Assembly (NCBI GenBank): GCA_020630875.1
Contig: JAHDIH010000001.1
Span: 62,001 to 126,000 of the forward strand
DNA length: 64,000 bases
Reading direction: 5' to 3'
Source: Deltaproteobacteria bacterium
GTDB lineage: Bacteria > Myxococcota_A > Polyangia > Haliangiales > Haliangiaceae
Shown in pieces: positions 9,942 to 17,985 of the stretch (its first letter is position 1; every line of letters starts with the position of its first letter). A model generated the notes under the pieces. It made no database searches and was not told the DNA's origin. It saw only the letters and a program-made list of their open reading frames with translations. The position numbers and the translations under genes were made by a program.

Positions 9942-10574
9942 ATGCTCAACAACACACGAGGTCCAGGCGCTATCGAGGCATCAAGTGAACTGGTTTCTTT
10001 GCTTGAGCGACTTTGCTGGCAAAGACAAATTTTGAGTGAGCCGATACTAATACTAGACTCAGTGCGCCATGTGGAGATTGCTTTGGGATTGCGATTCGAA
10101 CCTGACTTGTTATTGGTGTTTGCAACCCGGGCGTTACAGGAGGAAGGGATGTTACTAGAGAAAGTTGTTGCTCATACCGCGGCTCTCCGTGAGCAAGTAC
10201 CTGGGGACTGGATAGGGCTTGCAAAGAAAGAGGACGTTTTTTGGGGGATTCGTCACGGGCAACAGCAGCAAAGTCTAGTTTCTGAAATTGTTGAAGGTGA
10301 AATGTTATCCGAGCTGCCTTTAAACAAGCGACTTTCTCTTCTCTTAAAATCGGATGGCTCAGAAAAATCGCCAATCAGAAATCCAAGACTTGTTCTTAAA
10401 CCTCTAGAGAGTAGTGCGAGCGTAGGAGGCGAAGTATTCCATCCCAAATTTGGACATGGAAAAATTTTAGCCAGACACGAGCGTGGCTCAAACAGCACTA
10501 AGGTGAAAGTCGCATTCGACACGCATGGACTAAAACTCCTAGAGGAACGATTTCTTAAAAAGGTCGAGAAATAA
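9942..10574 (+). CDS. Uncharacterised protein with UvrD-tail/DUF3553-like C-terminal domain
   Basis: 210 residues. The first two thirds are alpha-helical and match no family I recognise. The last 45 residues (VFHPKFGHGKILARHER, then VKVAFDTHGLKLLEERFL) have the pattern of the small Tudor-like beta-barrel at the C-terminus of UvrD/PcrA helicases, which also occurs in CarD-like RNA polymerase binders. In those families the module contacts RNA polymerase, so a role in transcription or repair is possible but not shown. The ATG at 9942 follows GTGAG. A bidirectional terminator lies right after the stop codon. Confidence 0.6.
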   Translation: MLNNTRGPGAIEASSELVSLLERLCWQRQILSEPILILDSVRHVEIALGLRFEPDLLLVFATRALQEEGMLLEKVVAHTAALREQVPGDWIGLAKKEDVFWGIRHGQQQQSLVSEIVEGEMLSELPLNKRLSLLLKSDGSEKSPIRNPRLVLKPLESSASVGGEVFHPKFGHGKILARHERGSNSTKVKVAFDTHGLKLLEERFLKKVEK

Positions 10575-10576
10575 AA

Positions 10577-10603
10577 AAGCCGCGACCGGTAAAGTCGCAG
10601 CTT
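10577..10603 (-). terminator. Bidirectional hairpin terminator between convergent genes
   Basis: AAGC/GCTT and GCGAC/GTCGC arms (10577-10586 and 10594-10603, with one C-A mismatch) enclose the loop CGGTAAA. Read on the minus strand the stem runs into six to eight T residues (10573-10578), a good intrinsic terminator for the lipoprotein gene at 10624-11295. On the plus strand the T-run is weaker. Confidence 0.8.
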
Positions 10604-10623
10604 CTAAGTGGTTTGTTAGATTG

Positions 10624-11295
10624 CTATTGACACGTTGCGGATGACACTACGTTGATTGTCGCGTCGGGAACGGAAAAATCGCATCCACCGCTTTGAACCT
10701 GACCGGTTTGCAGGTCCACGGGGGAGAATGTCACGTTGCTAATCGTAGCGCTGGTGCGACCGCGACACGCTTCCGTGAAAGTGATCTCTCCGGCGGTCGC
10801 AACGTACAGCGCCTCGGCATTGAATGAGATAAAGCTACCGTTGTAAGCGAACCCAAGTACTACGTCTGCAAAAAAGTTGCCGTTTAAAGCGATGGGGGTG
10901 TTCAGTGGAGTGTCTTGGTTGTCTGGTTTGTAAACGATTCCGTAACCATCGGTTCGCGCACCTACTTGGTAAGGCGCCGCTGCAACGTAGAAACCTTGTT
11001 GTTCTTGGTGTACGGCACCTGTTGCTGAAGTAGAAGGATCAAACATTGGGCAGTCGCACTGTCCACTGACGCAACTTTGTCCTGCCGCGCAAGCCATGTT
11101 GCATCCTCCACAATGCTGAGGAGATTCGAAGCTCACGCAAGACTCGTCGCAAAGGGTTAAAGGACTAGGACATTCAAAAGCATCTGGCGCTGCATCGATT
11201 GCCGGGGCGTCGATAGATTTAACGTCGCCTTCGTTTCCATTTCCACATCCCGCAAGCACCAAGGCTAGAACCAATCCAAATTTTACGTTGACCAT
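10624..11295 (-). CDS. Cys-rich secreted lipoprotein of unknown function
   Basis: 223 residues. The signal peptide ends with the lipobox LVLAGCGN. Near residues 42-82 there are about ten cysteines in a C-x(6)-C-x(3)-C, HCGGCNMAC, GQSCVSGQCDC arrangement. This CGGC module recurs in lipoproteins of myxobacteria and relatives. The remaining C-terminal domain is beta-rich and unrecognised. It has no Shine-Dalgarno sequence; a TACGGT hexamer lies six bases upstream of the ATG. The gene is monocistronic between a terminator and the PhoD-like gene. Confidence 0.72.
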   Translation of the reverse strand: MVNVKFGLVLALVLAGCGNGNEGDVKSIDAPAIDAAPDAFECPSPLTLCDESCVSFESPQHCGGCNMACAAGQSCVSGQCDCPMFDPSTSATGAVHQEQQGFYVAAAPYQVGARTDGYGIVYKPDNQDTPLNTPIALNGNFFADVVLGFAYNGSFISFNAEALYVATAGEITFTEACRGRTSATISNVTFSPVDLQTGQVQSGGCDFSVPDATINVVSSATCQ

Positions 11296-11301
11296 GGGCG
11301 C

Positions 11302-11307
11302 ACCGTA
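11302..11307 (-). promoter_or_regulatory. -10-like hexamer directly upstream of ATG 11295
   Basis: TACGGT on the minus strand, with six bases (GCGCCC) between it and the ATG. There is no purine-rich ribosome site. The spacing would place transcription start at the first base of the coding region. Confidence 0.4.
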
Positions 11308-11377
11308 GTCCCGGAAGTAGCGGATTACAAGCAGCGGAATTGAGGTTGGCAGCTAAAACCTAAATTGGTAAGACAGG

Positions 11378-13255
11378 TCAGTCGATGTCTTGGTGCGTCA
11401 CAAAAGTTGTTTTTTCGGTCTGATTGTTGCGATTCCAAAGATGTTCTACCAGGAACACACTACCGGTTACGGACAGTACCCCAACGTTAGCTTCTCCGAT
11501 TCTGTAACGCCCTGTTCCATCAGTGGACGTTCCAACTTGGAATTCTCCGGTTAGCGACCAATGAGATTCCGGCATTTTCAAATCGGAAAAGTCGTGGGCT
11601 TCGATGACACCGTTCGAACGAAGTCTAGGCTCGCTCCAACCGCCATTCCAGGGGGGCGGCATCTCGCTGTAAACCTGTGCGTTTTTACAAAGACCGCGCA
11701 AATCAATGTTTCGCTTTTGTCCTCGAATTCGATGCTTAGCGCGACCTGAACGAGTGGGGCGTGTACTTGGACTTGCGGTGAACTGCAGCAGCTTCATTCG
11801 ACTTGTATTTTCTTGATAGTTGAAAGTCCCGAAGTGGCCCAGGTGAATGTCTCCAGACAAAACAATGGTGGTGTCATTTTCTTGGCAAAGAACTCGCAGC
11901 AGCTTAGGTAAGCTTAGGTCTCCTGGATCCCAAGTGTCTCCAGCATCCGGACCGTACATGGTCGTGTAGGCCTTCGAAGTCCTTTTCCAGAAGCGAAGAA
12001 ACCCTCTGTATATTTTGGTGGAGGTTTTCTCCCACCAAGTTTTTCTCATTTGAACCAAGGGAAAAGATGACACCAGCACCGTGAGTTTGGTTTTGTTTGC
12101 AAATGCTCTCTCGTTTATCGGAGTTAAAGCTAACGGTTTAGCATGAGGGATACCCGAATACCTGCGAGTGGTGCGAAGATCTAACGCCACAACAAGATGC
12201 GTCGGGAACTGGATAGAGTAGGCCCATGACTTAGTTGGGGTGAACCTCTTTGTGCTTGTAATGGTTTCTGCTAGCTCTGAGAAATAGGCAGGGTCGTTGC
12301 CCCATGCTTGGAAAAGCGCATAAGCAGCGGAGGCAGAATCGATCAGTTGTTTTCCTATTGGGGCTATTGGTACGGATTCGGACCAAGCCTTCGTCATATA
12401 TGCATCGTCTGATATCTCATGATCATCCAGCTGCATGTAAATGGGAGTGTTGGCAAAAAGCCGACGGACCTTTGGCAGTCCTTGCCGAAACCTCTCTAGA
12501 TCTTTTTGCAGCTCTTCTTTGGGCCAAAGAACATCGGACCAATACAACAGGTACGTCGTGGCATATTCACCGAAAGTAATTATGTGTTCTGAAAACGGTT
12601 CGATGAATCCCGCGTGGAGCTTTAGAAGTTTCGCACGTTCTTTGTGCAAAAGCACATCCTGATTGTCGGTACGCTCAGCTATTGGTTCTGGGCCGATTAG
12701 TAAGCGTGACAACTTAGCTATGTAGTCGAGGAACTCTATGCGGTGGGTATCAGCGTAAATTTGATCACCAGTAAGAAAAAGTTGTTGAATCCGCAAATTG
12801 TGACGCGTGCCGGCTGCCAAGTTGCTATCATCAAGTCGAATGAGCGCATCTGGAGCAACGCCGTGAACCAGCCTACATGAGGAATGCGCGATTCGAAGGT
12901 TGGCCAGAGAAGAGGGCGGAGTGGCAATACTTGGGCCGTTTCCAAAGTAGGCCAACTGGCAATGTCCCGTCGCCTCATCTAAGTCGATTCGTTTCTCAGC
13001 CACTTCGAAGGTGATGTCATAGGGCAGCAACGTATCGCTTTCGAACGGCCCATCTATGGTCAGTAGGCAAAGGTGGAGGTGTTGTCCCAATGGCAAAGAA
13101 GAAACGGCCGTCGGATTTTCTTGTTGACCAACTGTCACTTTTGCGACGCAGGCTTCTTTGGTCGCAAGCCAGATCGAGATTTTTCCTAACGTAGTACGGC
13201 GAACTATCGGCCCGCAAAGAACATGCGGAAGGTCGTCGATCTTAGGAAGGCGCAC
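11378..13255 (-). CDS. PhoD-like metallophosphatase
   Basis: 625 residues of the PhoD/alkaline phosphatase D calcineurin-like fold. Metal-binding motifs appear in the expected order: LTGDQIYAD (about 161-169), LDDHEISDD (276-284) and LSGDIHLGHFG (near 455-465). An N-terminal beta domain of about 120 residues precedes them. No signal peptide or Tat motif is visible, so it seems cytoplasmic, unlike classical secreted PhoD. It starts with GTG 13255, 44 bases downstream of the transglutaminase-like gene in the same orientation. Phosphomonoesterase or phosphodiesterase activity is expected; the substrate is unknown. Confidence 0.88.
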   Translation of the reverse strand: MRLPKIDDLPHVLCGPIVRRTTLGKISIWLATKEACVAKVTVGQQENPTAVSSLPLGQHLHLCLLTIDGPFESDTLLPYDITFEVAEKRIDLDEATGHCQLAYFGNGPSIATPPSSLANLRIAHSSCRLVHGVAPDALIRLDDSNLAAGTRHNLRIQQLFLTGDQIYADTHRIEFLDYIAKLSRLLIGPEPIAERTDNQDVLLHKERAKLLKLHAGFIEPFSEHIITFGEYATTYLLYWSDVLWPKEELQKDLERFRQGLPKVRRLFANTPIYMQLDDHEISDDAYMTKAWSESVPIAPIGKQLIDSASAAYALFQAWGNDPAYFSELAETITSTKRFTPTKSWAYSIQFPTHLVVALDLRTTRRYSGIPHAKPLALTPINERAFANKTKLTVLVSSFPLVQMRKTWWEKTSTKIYRGFLRFWKRTSKAYTTMYGPDAGDTWDPGDLSLPKLLRVLCQENDTTIVLSGDIHLGHFGTFNYQENTSRMKLLQFTASPSTRPTRSGRAKHRIRGQKRNIDLRGLCKNAQVYSEMPPPWNGGWSEPRLRSNGVIEAHDFSDLKMPESHWSLTGEFQVGTSTDGTGRYRIGEANVGVLSVTGSVFLVEHLWNRNNQTEKTTFVTHQDID

Positions 13256-13261
13256 AGCAGC

Positions 13262-13267
13262 TTTTAA
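13262..13267 (-). promoter_or_regulatory. -10-like hexamer directly upstream of GTG 13255
   Basis: TTAAAA on the minus strand, six bases (GCTGCT) before the GTG start. No Shine-Dalgarno sequence is present. It fits the spacing seen at many other starts in the window but does not match the strict TANNNT pattern. Confidence 0.3.
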
Positions 13268-13299
13268 CAGTTAGCGGTGATATTGTCAGTAGCTGCTAG

Positions 13300-14739
13300 C
13301 TACGTTTTGGTGAGCCAATTTCGAACCTCTGTGGACGTTAGGTTGGTAGATTGTGGAAGACCGTCGGTCATCCAACCCTCAATGACTTCCTGTTTAATGG
13401 AGTGCCGGGTCGCCGCTTGCGCGACGCTGGACTTTTGTGCTGTCGATACGGCTTGCTGCGCCGCTCGTACGATTCTTAGTTTTAGGTATCCCAGTAGTTC
13501 TGTGTCCGTACTGTCTTCGTAGTGTGCAAGGTCTCGATACACCACCGTCATTCCTGGACTGCCCGGTTTCTTTACCTCTTCTCGAAGACTAACCTTCCAT
13601 TTGGCTAGTCTCGCGTCGTAGGTGGCGTTTCGTCTCTTCGCCTCAGGGGTGGAGCCACCATCTCTGTAATCAACAACGCTGGAATTCAAAGAGAACTTTC
13701 GGTGCCTCAGTTTGCCCCACTTCTGGAATGTTTTGAGATCTCCAATAGATTCTCCATGGCCATAGAACATTCCTTCTCCCAAATAGATGGCCCATTCGCC
13801 GGAAGTGCCGGATCTTCGGTCACTAGCCGTGGGAGCATCTTTTCCAAAGTACACGATGTCTCCTGGTAATAGCTCATGAACAAACCGCTCGGGTGCCACT
13901 TTTTCAACGCTAGTACCACCGGTTGGTCTGAGTTCTATCGATAGTTCAGGGGACGCAATGGTTTGTCCTATGGTCAGGTTTTTGAATACTCTGTCGAAGT
14001 CTCGCTGGCCGAGCAAGTTTTGTAGCGCGCGATACAAAACTACTCTTTTTGATGCCGTACCACAGTCAAAAGAATTTCTTTTCGGCTTGTCGAAAATTGA
14101 ATCGACGGCGGCACTGGCTGAGACCCCTGGTTTGTTAGAGAAAACTCCATTGTCTGCTACGCGCTCAAAGTGATCGCTGTTGAATCGTTGGTCCCACAAA
14201 GTTGGTGCAAACTTTGGGCCAGCGTCATTCAATTCTCTGGCAGCGCTAACGACAGCGGTGCGAACTTGCACTTCAGCTATCTTTGATTCGTTGATTCGTT
14301 TTAGCCTTCCTCGCTTGTGCAGAATTCTGTCGTCTTTATCAAGTGTTCCGTTTAAGTTCGCATCGAACACTTTATCGTTAGAGTTACCGTAAAGTTCGTT
14401 GAATACGGTGGCTGAATCACCCGATAGATTTCCGGTTAAGTGTCTGACTGCGTCGCTTCCAAGACGCCGTCTCGTTCTACGGTTGAGGCACTGGTAAGCG
14501 GAAACTAAACTTTGTCTCGCTTCTGTTCCACCAACTTCTTCGACCAGTTGGTCAACTATGTCTTTAGTAAGGGGGCCTCTTCTTGATTGAGCTTTCAAAG
14601 CTGCTTTTGCCGCATCGATATCATTTTCGGCGCTGACCGCACTTGACCAAACGATCGTAGAAGCTGCTGATGCACAATCGTCTTGAGGTTTTTGTGCGCT
14701 TAACTGCGAATCGGTTGGCGTGCGGTACCTCACGGTCAT
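13300..14739 (-). CDS. Tgl-type protein-glutamine gamma-glutamyltransferase with EF-hand-like loop
   Basis: 479 residues. The C-terminal half resembles Bacillus spore-coat transglutaminase Tgl, as I recall that family. SFDCGTAS (residues 223-230) corresponds to the catalytic-Cys block and gives C226 with an acidic neighbour, D225. It is followed by a YRALQNLLG helix, LPGDIVYFGKDAP (291-303), then EWAIYLGEGMFYGHGESIG (315 onward) with E315 in the place of the second catalytic acid. A calcium-type loop, DANLNGTLDKDD (126-137), lies in the N-terminal half, which has no family match. No signal peptide is visible, so it is probably cytoplasmic. Isopeptide cross-linking of proteins is the predicted activity. 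It is encoded just upstream of the PhoD-like gene. Confidence 0.68.
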   Translation of the reverse strand: MTVRYRTPTDSQLSAQKPQDDCASAASTIVWSSAVSAENDIDAAKAALKAQSRRGPLTKDIVDQLVEEVGGTEARQSLVSAYQCLNRRTRRRLGSDAVRHLTGNLSGDSATVFNELYGNSNDKVFDANLNGTLDKDDRILHKRGRLKRINESKIAEVQVRTAVVSAARELNDAGPKFAPTLWDQRFNSDHFERVADNGVFSNKPGVSASAAVDSIFDKPKRNSFDCGTASKRVVLYRALQNLLGQRDFDRVFKNLTIGQTIASPELSIELRPTGGTSVEKVAPERFVHELLPGDIVYFGKDAPTASDRRSGTSGEWAIYLGEGMFYGHGESIGDLKTFQKWGKLRHRKFSLNSSVVDYRDGGSTPEAKRRNATYDARLAKWKVSLREEVKKPGSPGMTVVYRDLAHYEDSTDTELLGYLKLRIVRAAQQAVSTAQKSSVAQAATRHSIKQEVIEGWMTDGLPQSTNLTSTEVRNWLTKT

Positions 14740-14789
14740 TATACGTATTCAAGTGTTCCAAATCTTCCCAGCCATGGTAAATAGCAGGG

Positions 14790-15236
14790 GTGGGAGGTCG
14801 TCACGCAAAAGTCCATAAGCCGGATAAGTACCTGTACATATCTCGCTTTTTCGATGGGTTGGCTCACAATCGTTTGCTTGGAGCGGTCGTGGACAAAATG
14901 GACGACAACGGCGCATACATGAGTTTTCCGTACCACGAAAAATTCGTTGGCGATCCTCAGTCGAAAGTTATTCATGGAGGAGCTATCACGGCGCTCATGG
15001 ATGCTTGTTCGGGCGTCGCGGTATATGTGGCGCTTGAAAATATTAGGCCTATTGCTACCTTAGACTTGCGTATCGATTATTTTCGTCCTGCAAAGCCTGG
15101 AGACTCGATTCGCGCTCACGCGGTTTGTCACACCTTGACCAAAAACGTGGCTTTCGTAAGTTGCCGCGCATTCCAATCCAGCGGAAACGTTTGTATTGCA
15201 GAAGCAACTTCTACCTTTGCGGTGATGAATGGGTAA
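14790..15236 (+). CDS. PaaI/YbgC-type hotdog-fold thioesterase (first of a pair)
   Basis: 148 residues of the single-hotdog acyl-CoA thioesterase fold. The signature is VIHGGAITALMDACSGVAVY (the HGG turn leading the long central helix), followed by TLDLRIDYFRPAKPGD. The best start is GTG 14790; a TAAATA hexamer lies six bases upstream and no later in-frame start exists before the fold begins. Its stop codon overlaps the ATG of a second hotdog gene by eight bases, so the two probably form a heteromeric thioesterase or dehydratase-like assembly. The acyl substrate is unknown. Confidence 0.85.
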   Translation: MGGRHAKVHKPDKYLYISRFFDGLAHNRLLGAVVDKMDDNGAYMSFPYHEKFVGDPQSKVIHGGAITALMDACSGVAVYVALENIRPIATLDLRIDYFRPAKPGDSIRAHAVCHTLTKNVAFVSCRAFQSSGNVCIAEATSTFAVMNG

Positions 15237-15645
15237 AACGACAAAAGCTTCTGTAGAAAGTCGTGCTGAGTTACTGCGAGCCATTCCGTATGCGCAAACG
15301 TTAGGGCTGGTACTAGTTGCCGAATCTCCACAGCTCATCGTCAAGATGCCTTTTTCCGAGGCGTTGGTTGGAAACCCGTCACTCCCTGCGCTTCACGGTG
15401 GGACCTTGGGAACGCTCCTTGAGACAACGTGCATTGTACAACTCTACCCTACGTCAAACATTGTACCGAAGGTTGTTGGAATCACAATTAACTTTCTCCG
15501 CAGCGCCAAGCCGACAGAGAGTTTCGCCTCGTGTAAGGTTATTCGTCAGGGAAAACGAATTGCCCATCTACAGGCGACTTGCTGGCAAAGCGACAGAGAA
15601 AAACCAGTAGCCGTCGCGTATGGAAATTTCAAGACCGGTAGGTAG
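15229..15645 (+). CDS. PaaI-type hotdog-fold thioesterase (second of a pair)
   Basis: 138 residues. The same architecture as the preceding protein is visible in LPALHGGTLGTLLETTCIV and VVGITINFLRSAKPTESFAS. The two proteins share fold landmarks but low overall identity, so duplication is old. The HGG turn is kept but the following helix has ETT rather than the Asp/Glu/Asn pattern of many active thioesterases, so one subunit may be catalytically reduced. It overlaps the upstream gene by eight bases. The convergent asparaginase gene ends at the next base after its stop codon. Confidence 0.82.
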   Translation: MGKTTKASVESRAELLRAIPYAQTLGLVLVAESPQLIVKMPFSEALVGNPSLPALHGGTLGTLLETTCIVQLYPTSNIVPKVVGITINFLRSAKPTESFASCKVIRQGKRIAHLQATCWQSDREKPVAVAYGNFKTGR

Positions 15646-16155
15646 TTACTTTTTGGGACCAATCGTGAAAGTTCCATGTTCCTTGTCTTTATAAGGGCCG
15701 GGAAATTGCAAGACTTTATTATGCATTGCTACGTACACACCTGGCTCTACGAGTTGTGCCGCAAGTAGTGCTTCCGTCATATTCTGCGTGGCATCGCTGG
15801 TTCTGAGTTCAAAAGGACGCATAGCACCGGTGAGAATGATCGGTGTCTTTGGTGTGGCCATTTCGTATATTGTATGTCCTGTAGTGGCCAGCCTGTCCGT
15901 ACCATGAACTATGACAACTCCATCCGAGTTTTCCGCCGCATGAAGCGCGACAGTTGCGATCAACTGATGGTCTTCCAATGTCATGTCGAGACTGTCTTTG
16001 TTCATCAGTGGTTGCCTATGAACGGTTACCCCTTCCAATACAAGTTGGTCCAGCAAGAAGTCTAACACGGAGACATTGTTTCCGAGTAGCCCAGAGAACT
16101 GGTCGTAGGTCTTTTCTATAGTTCCACCGGTCTGGATAATTGCGATATGTTTCAT
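15646..16155 (-). CDS. Single-domain asparaginase-like protein
   Basis: 169 residues covering only the N-terminal domain of type I/II L-asparaginases. It has TGGTIEK (residues 9-15) with the first catalytic Thr, VHGTDRLATTGH (84-95) with the second Thr-Asp pair, and ILTGAMRPFE. The roughly 150-residue C-terminal domain that completes the active site in classical enzymes is absent, and the reading frame ends cleanly before the convergent gene. Stand-alone asparaginase domains of this length do exist, so it is likely a real short family member. Its ATG overlaps the tatD stop codon by four bases. Confidence 0.82.
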   Translation of the reverse strand: MKHIAIIQTGGTIEKTYDQFSGLLGNNVSVLDFLLDQLVLEGVTVHRQPLMNKDSLDMTLEDHQLIATVALHAAENSDGVVIVHGTDRLATTGHTIYEMATPKTPIILTGAMRPFELRTSDATQNMTEALLAAQLVEPGVYVAMHNKVLQFPGPYKDKEHGTFTIGPKK

Positions 16156-16946
16156 TTGGGAGTGACCTTGGTGAATAATCTGTTGAAGTTTTGCTCAGTC
16201 GTATCAGACAGTTCTCGAAGCGATACGTCTCTAAGTGCGGCTACCTCGTCCGCTACGTAGGTTAAGTATTTCGGAAGATTGGTCCTGGACTTTGGCTTGG
16301 GACGTATAGTTCTTGGCAGCAAGTACGGTGCATCCGTTTCCAAAAGCAATCTGTCTTTAGGAATGAGAGGGACGCTTTTTCGTAGTTCCAAACCTCTTCG
16401 TTCATCACAAACCCAACCGGTAATCCCGACATGCAGACCAAGATCTAAGTACTTTTCAAGTGCGTGAGGCCCTCCAGTAAAACAGTGGATCACTCCGCCA
16501 TGTTCAAGGTTGGCATTTTTGAGCATCGCTACCATGTCCTCGAGTGCATCTCTTTCGTGCAAGTAGATCGGCAGGCGGCAAGCTTCGGCTAACTCGAGTT
16601 GCTTTTCGAAACATAGGATTTGAGACTTTTTGGAAGAGTAGTTTCGGTTAAAGTCGAGTCCGCATTCGCCGATGCAAGTAACGCGCTTCTCCGCTGCGAG
16701 AGCTCTGAGTCTTTCCATTGCATCATCTTTGGTTGCCTCAGCATCGTGGGGGTGAATTCCCGCTGTGCTGTATTGGTTGTGCTGTTTGGCGAGAGCGTGG
16801 GCTGCCTCACTTTTCGTTACCGAGGTGCCGCAAAACAACATCCGGCAAACGCCACTCTGGGCTGATTCTTCCAGCATTGTCTTTGGATCTGAAAAAGACG
16901 TGTTTGTAATGTTGACGCAGATATCTGTAAACTGTGGTGGTTTCAA
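16152..16946 (-). CDS. tatD: TatD-family metal-dependent hydrolase
   Basis: 264 residues of the TatD TIM-barrel nuclease/hydrolase family. Landmarks in order are AGIHPHDAE, CIGECGLDFNRNYS with the metal-bridging Glu, IYLHERDA, GVIHCFTGG and LLLETDAPYLLP near residue 205. The usual N-terminal metal site DxHxH is replaced here by DICVNITN, a variant known among TatD-like proteins. Members act as metal-dependent DNases or repair nucleases; the exact role is unproven. It is coupled by a four-base overlap to the downstream asparaginase-like gene. Confidence 0.9.
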   Translation of the reverse strand: MKPPQFTDICVNITNTSFSDPKTMLEESAQSGVCRMLFCGTSVTKSEAAHALAKQHNQYSTAGIHPHDAEATKDDAMERLRALAAEKRVTCIGECGLDFNRNYSSKKSQILCFEKQLELAEACRLPIYLHERDALEDMVAMLKNANLEHGGVIHCFTGGPHALEKYLDLGLHVGITGWVCDERRGLELRKSVPLIPKDRLLLETDAPYLLPRTIRPKPKSRTNLPKYLTYVADEVAALRDVSLRELSDTTEQNFNRLFTKVTPK

Positions 16947-16963
16947 TTGCTCCGCTTTCTCGT

Positions 16964-16969
16964 TATAAA
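16964..16969 (+). promoter_or_regulatory. -10 element (TATAAA) directly upstream of ATG 16976
   Basis: TATAAA, six bases before the ATG of the next lipoprotein gene, with no Shine-Dalgarno sequence. This geometry predicts a leaderless transcript. A TTTCAA at 16941-16946 is a weak -35 candidate at 17-base spacing. Confidence 0.5.
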
Positions 16970-16975
16970 TGACGT

Positions 16976-17623
16976 ATGAAGATCATACTGTTGGTGTCCG
17001 CGATGGTAGCTTGTGGGGGCTCTATTACCAATAAGTTTTCGGATGGATTGAATCCTCTAGAAGAAAATATGGCGCCTGAGCCCGAAGGAGAAGGACCTTA
17101 CCCGGAGGCGATTGCATTCGATACGGGAATTAAGCGAATGCAGACAGGAGTAGAGGAATATCAATGGGTTCATTCCAAGGCCTACATTCATGCAGACGTA
17201 AAAGATGTTTATTCGTCCATCAAGAAGGCTGAGGTTGTGGCGTCGGTTCGACAAGATCCAGACTACACGTTTAGAGTAGGTGTAGAACCAGAGTTTGATC
17301 ATTCCATAGAATTTACTTATAAGGTTGAAAATATCGTTGATGTAGAATGGATTGAGTTGTGGCGTTATGGTGTTCTTGAAGGGGATGATGAAGCTCCTGA
17401 AGTTGTCATTGAGCGTCATCAAAAGACAGAAGGTTCTAGCTTTATTGGTCTGCTAGAAGGGCAGTTTCTAATAACCAAAATGGAAGATAATGTAGTTCGC
17501 TACGAGACCATCACTCATTTAAGGGCAGTCGGTGGATCTTTGGAAGATTTAAAGAACGGCTCCCGTGATCGCTACGAAAATGTCGTGGCGGATCTGAACG
17601 GGGCACCTCTGCCGCACCAATAA
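16976..17623 (+). CDS. Lipoprotein of unknown function
   Basis: 215 residues. A very short signal peptide ends in SAMVACGG, giving an acylated Cys at residue 13. The mature part begins with an acidic Pro/Glu-rich linker (MAPEPEGEGPYPEA). It continues with an alpha/beta domain (HADVKDVYSSIKKAEVVASV and later YETITHLRAV) that loosely recalls START/SRPBCC ligand-binding folds. That similarity is weak and I do not assign a function. A strong bidirectional terminator follows. Confidence 0.65.
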   Translation: MKIILLVSAMVACGGSITNKFSDGLNPLEENMAPEPEGEGPYPEAIAFDTGIKRMQTGVEEYQWVHSKAYIHADVKDVYSSIKKAEVVASVRQDPDYTFRVGVEPEFDHSIEFTYKVENIVDVEWIELWRYGVLEGDDEAPEVVIERHQKTEGSSFIGLLEGQFLITKMEDNVVRYETITHLRAVGGSLEDLKNGSRDRYENVVADLNGAPLPHQ

Positions 17624-17625
17624 AA

Positions 17626-17653
17626 AAGGGCAAAAGCTTGCGCTTTTACCCTT
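17626..17653. terminator. Bidirectional hairpin terminator
   Basis: AAGGG-C-AAAAGC (17626-17637) pairs with GCTTTT-A-CCCTT (17642-17653) around a TTGC loop, with one mismatch. It separates the convergent lipoprotein and dodecin genes and can serve both; A- and T-rich flanks are present on each side. Confidence 0.8.
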
Positions 17654-17672
17654 AGATAGAGATTAGAACTAT

Positions 17673-17873
17673 CTATTTCAAAACGAACGTGATTTTCAAG
17701 TTTACGCGATACTCAACTACTGCGTTGTTTTCTACAATTACGTTTTGGTCTTTTACCCAGGCACTTTTGATCCCTGAGATGGTTTTTCCTGCAGTTTGAA
17801 TTCCGGTTTTTACCGCATCTTCAAAGCTGGTTTTTGAGCTTGATGAAACTTCAATTACTTTTGCTACTGACAT
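17673..17873 (-). CDS. Dodecin flavin-binding protein
   Basis: 66 residues, full length for dodecins, which form hollow dodecamers that store riboflavin or FMN in the cytoplasm. The family pattern is clear: a KVIEVSSSS strand, a helix with SFEDAVKTGIQTA, then SAWVKDQNVIV with the flavin-stacking Trp at residue 39, and EYRVNLKITFVL at the end. An AGGAGA Shine-Dalgarno lies seven or eight bases before the ATG, one of the few strong ones in this window. The gene is monocistronic. Confidence 0.92.
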   Translation of the reverse strand: MSVAKVIEVSSSSKTSFEDAVKTGIQTAGKTISGIKSAWVKDQNVIVENNAVVEYRVNLKITFVLK

Positions 17874-17973
17874 AATATTCTCCTGTTTGTTTGGAACGCG
17901 ATTACAGCACGATCTCGCCTTTTGTGCATCGGATTCGGCGCAAAAGTGTAGCGATATTGGTGGTTTCAGATGT

Positions 17974-17979
17974 TAACAT
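17974..17979 (+). promoter_or_regulatory. -10 element (TAACAT) directly upstream of GTG 17986
   Basis: TAACAT, then six bases (TAGCGT), then the GTG start of the CofD-like gene. No ribosome-binding site is visible. Confidence 0.45.
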
Positions 17980-17985
17980 TAGCGT

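Noticed and set aside
13256..13303. Inverted repeat AGCAGCT...AGCTGCT between the transglutaminase and PhoD-like genes
   Set aside because: Seven-base arms 29 bases apart, partly in coding sequence, with no T-run; likely chance.
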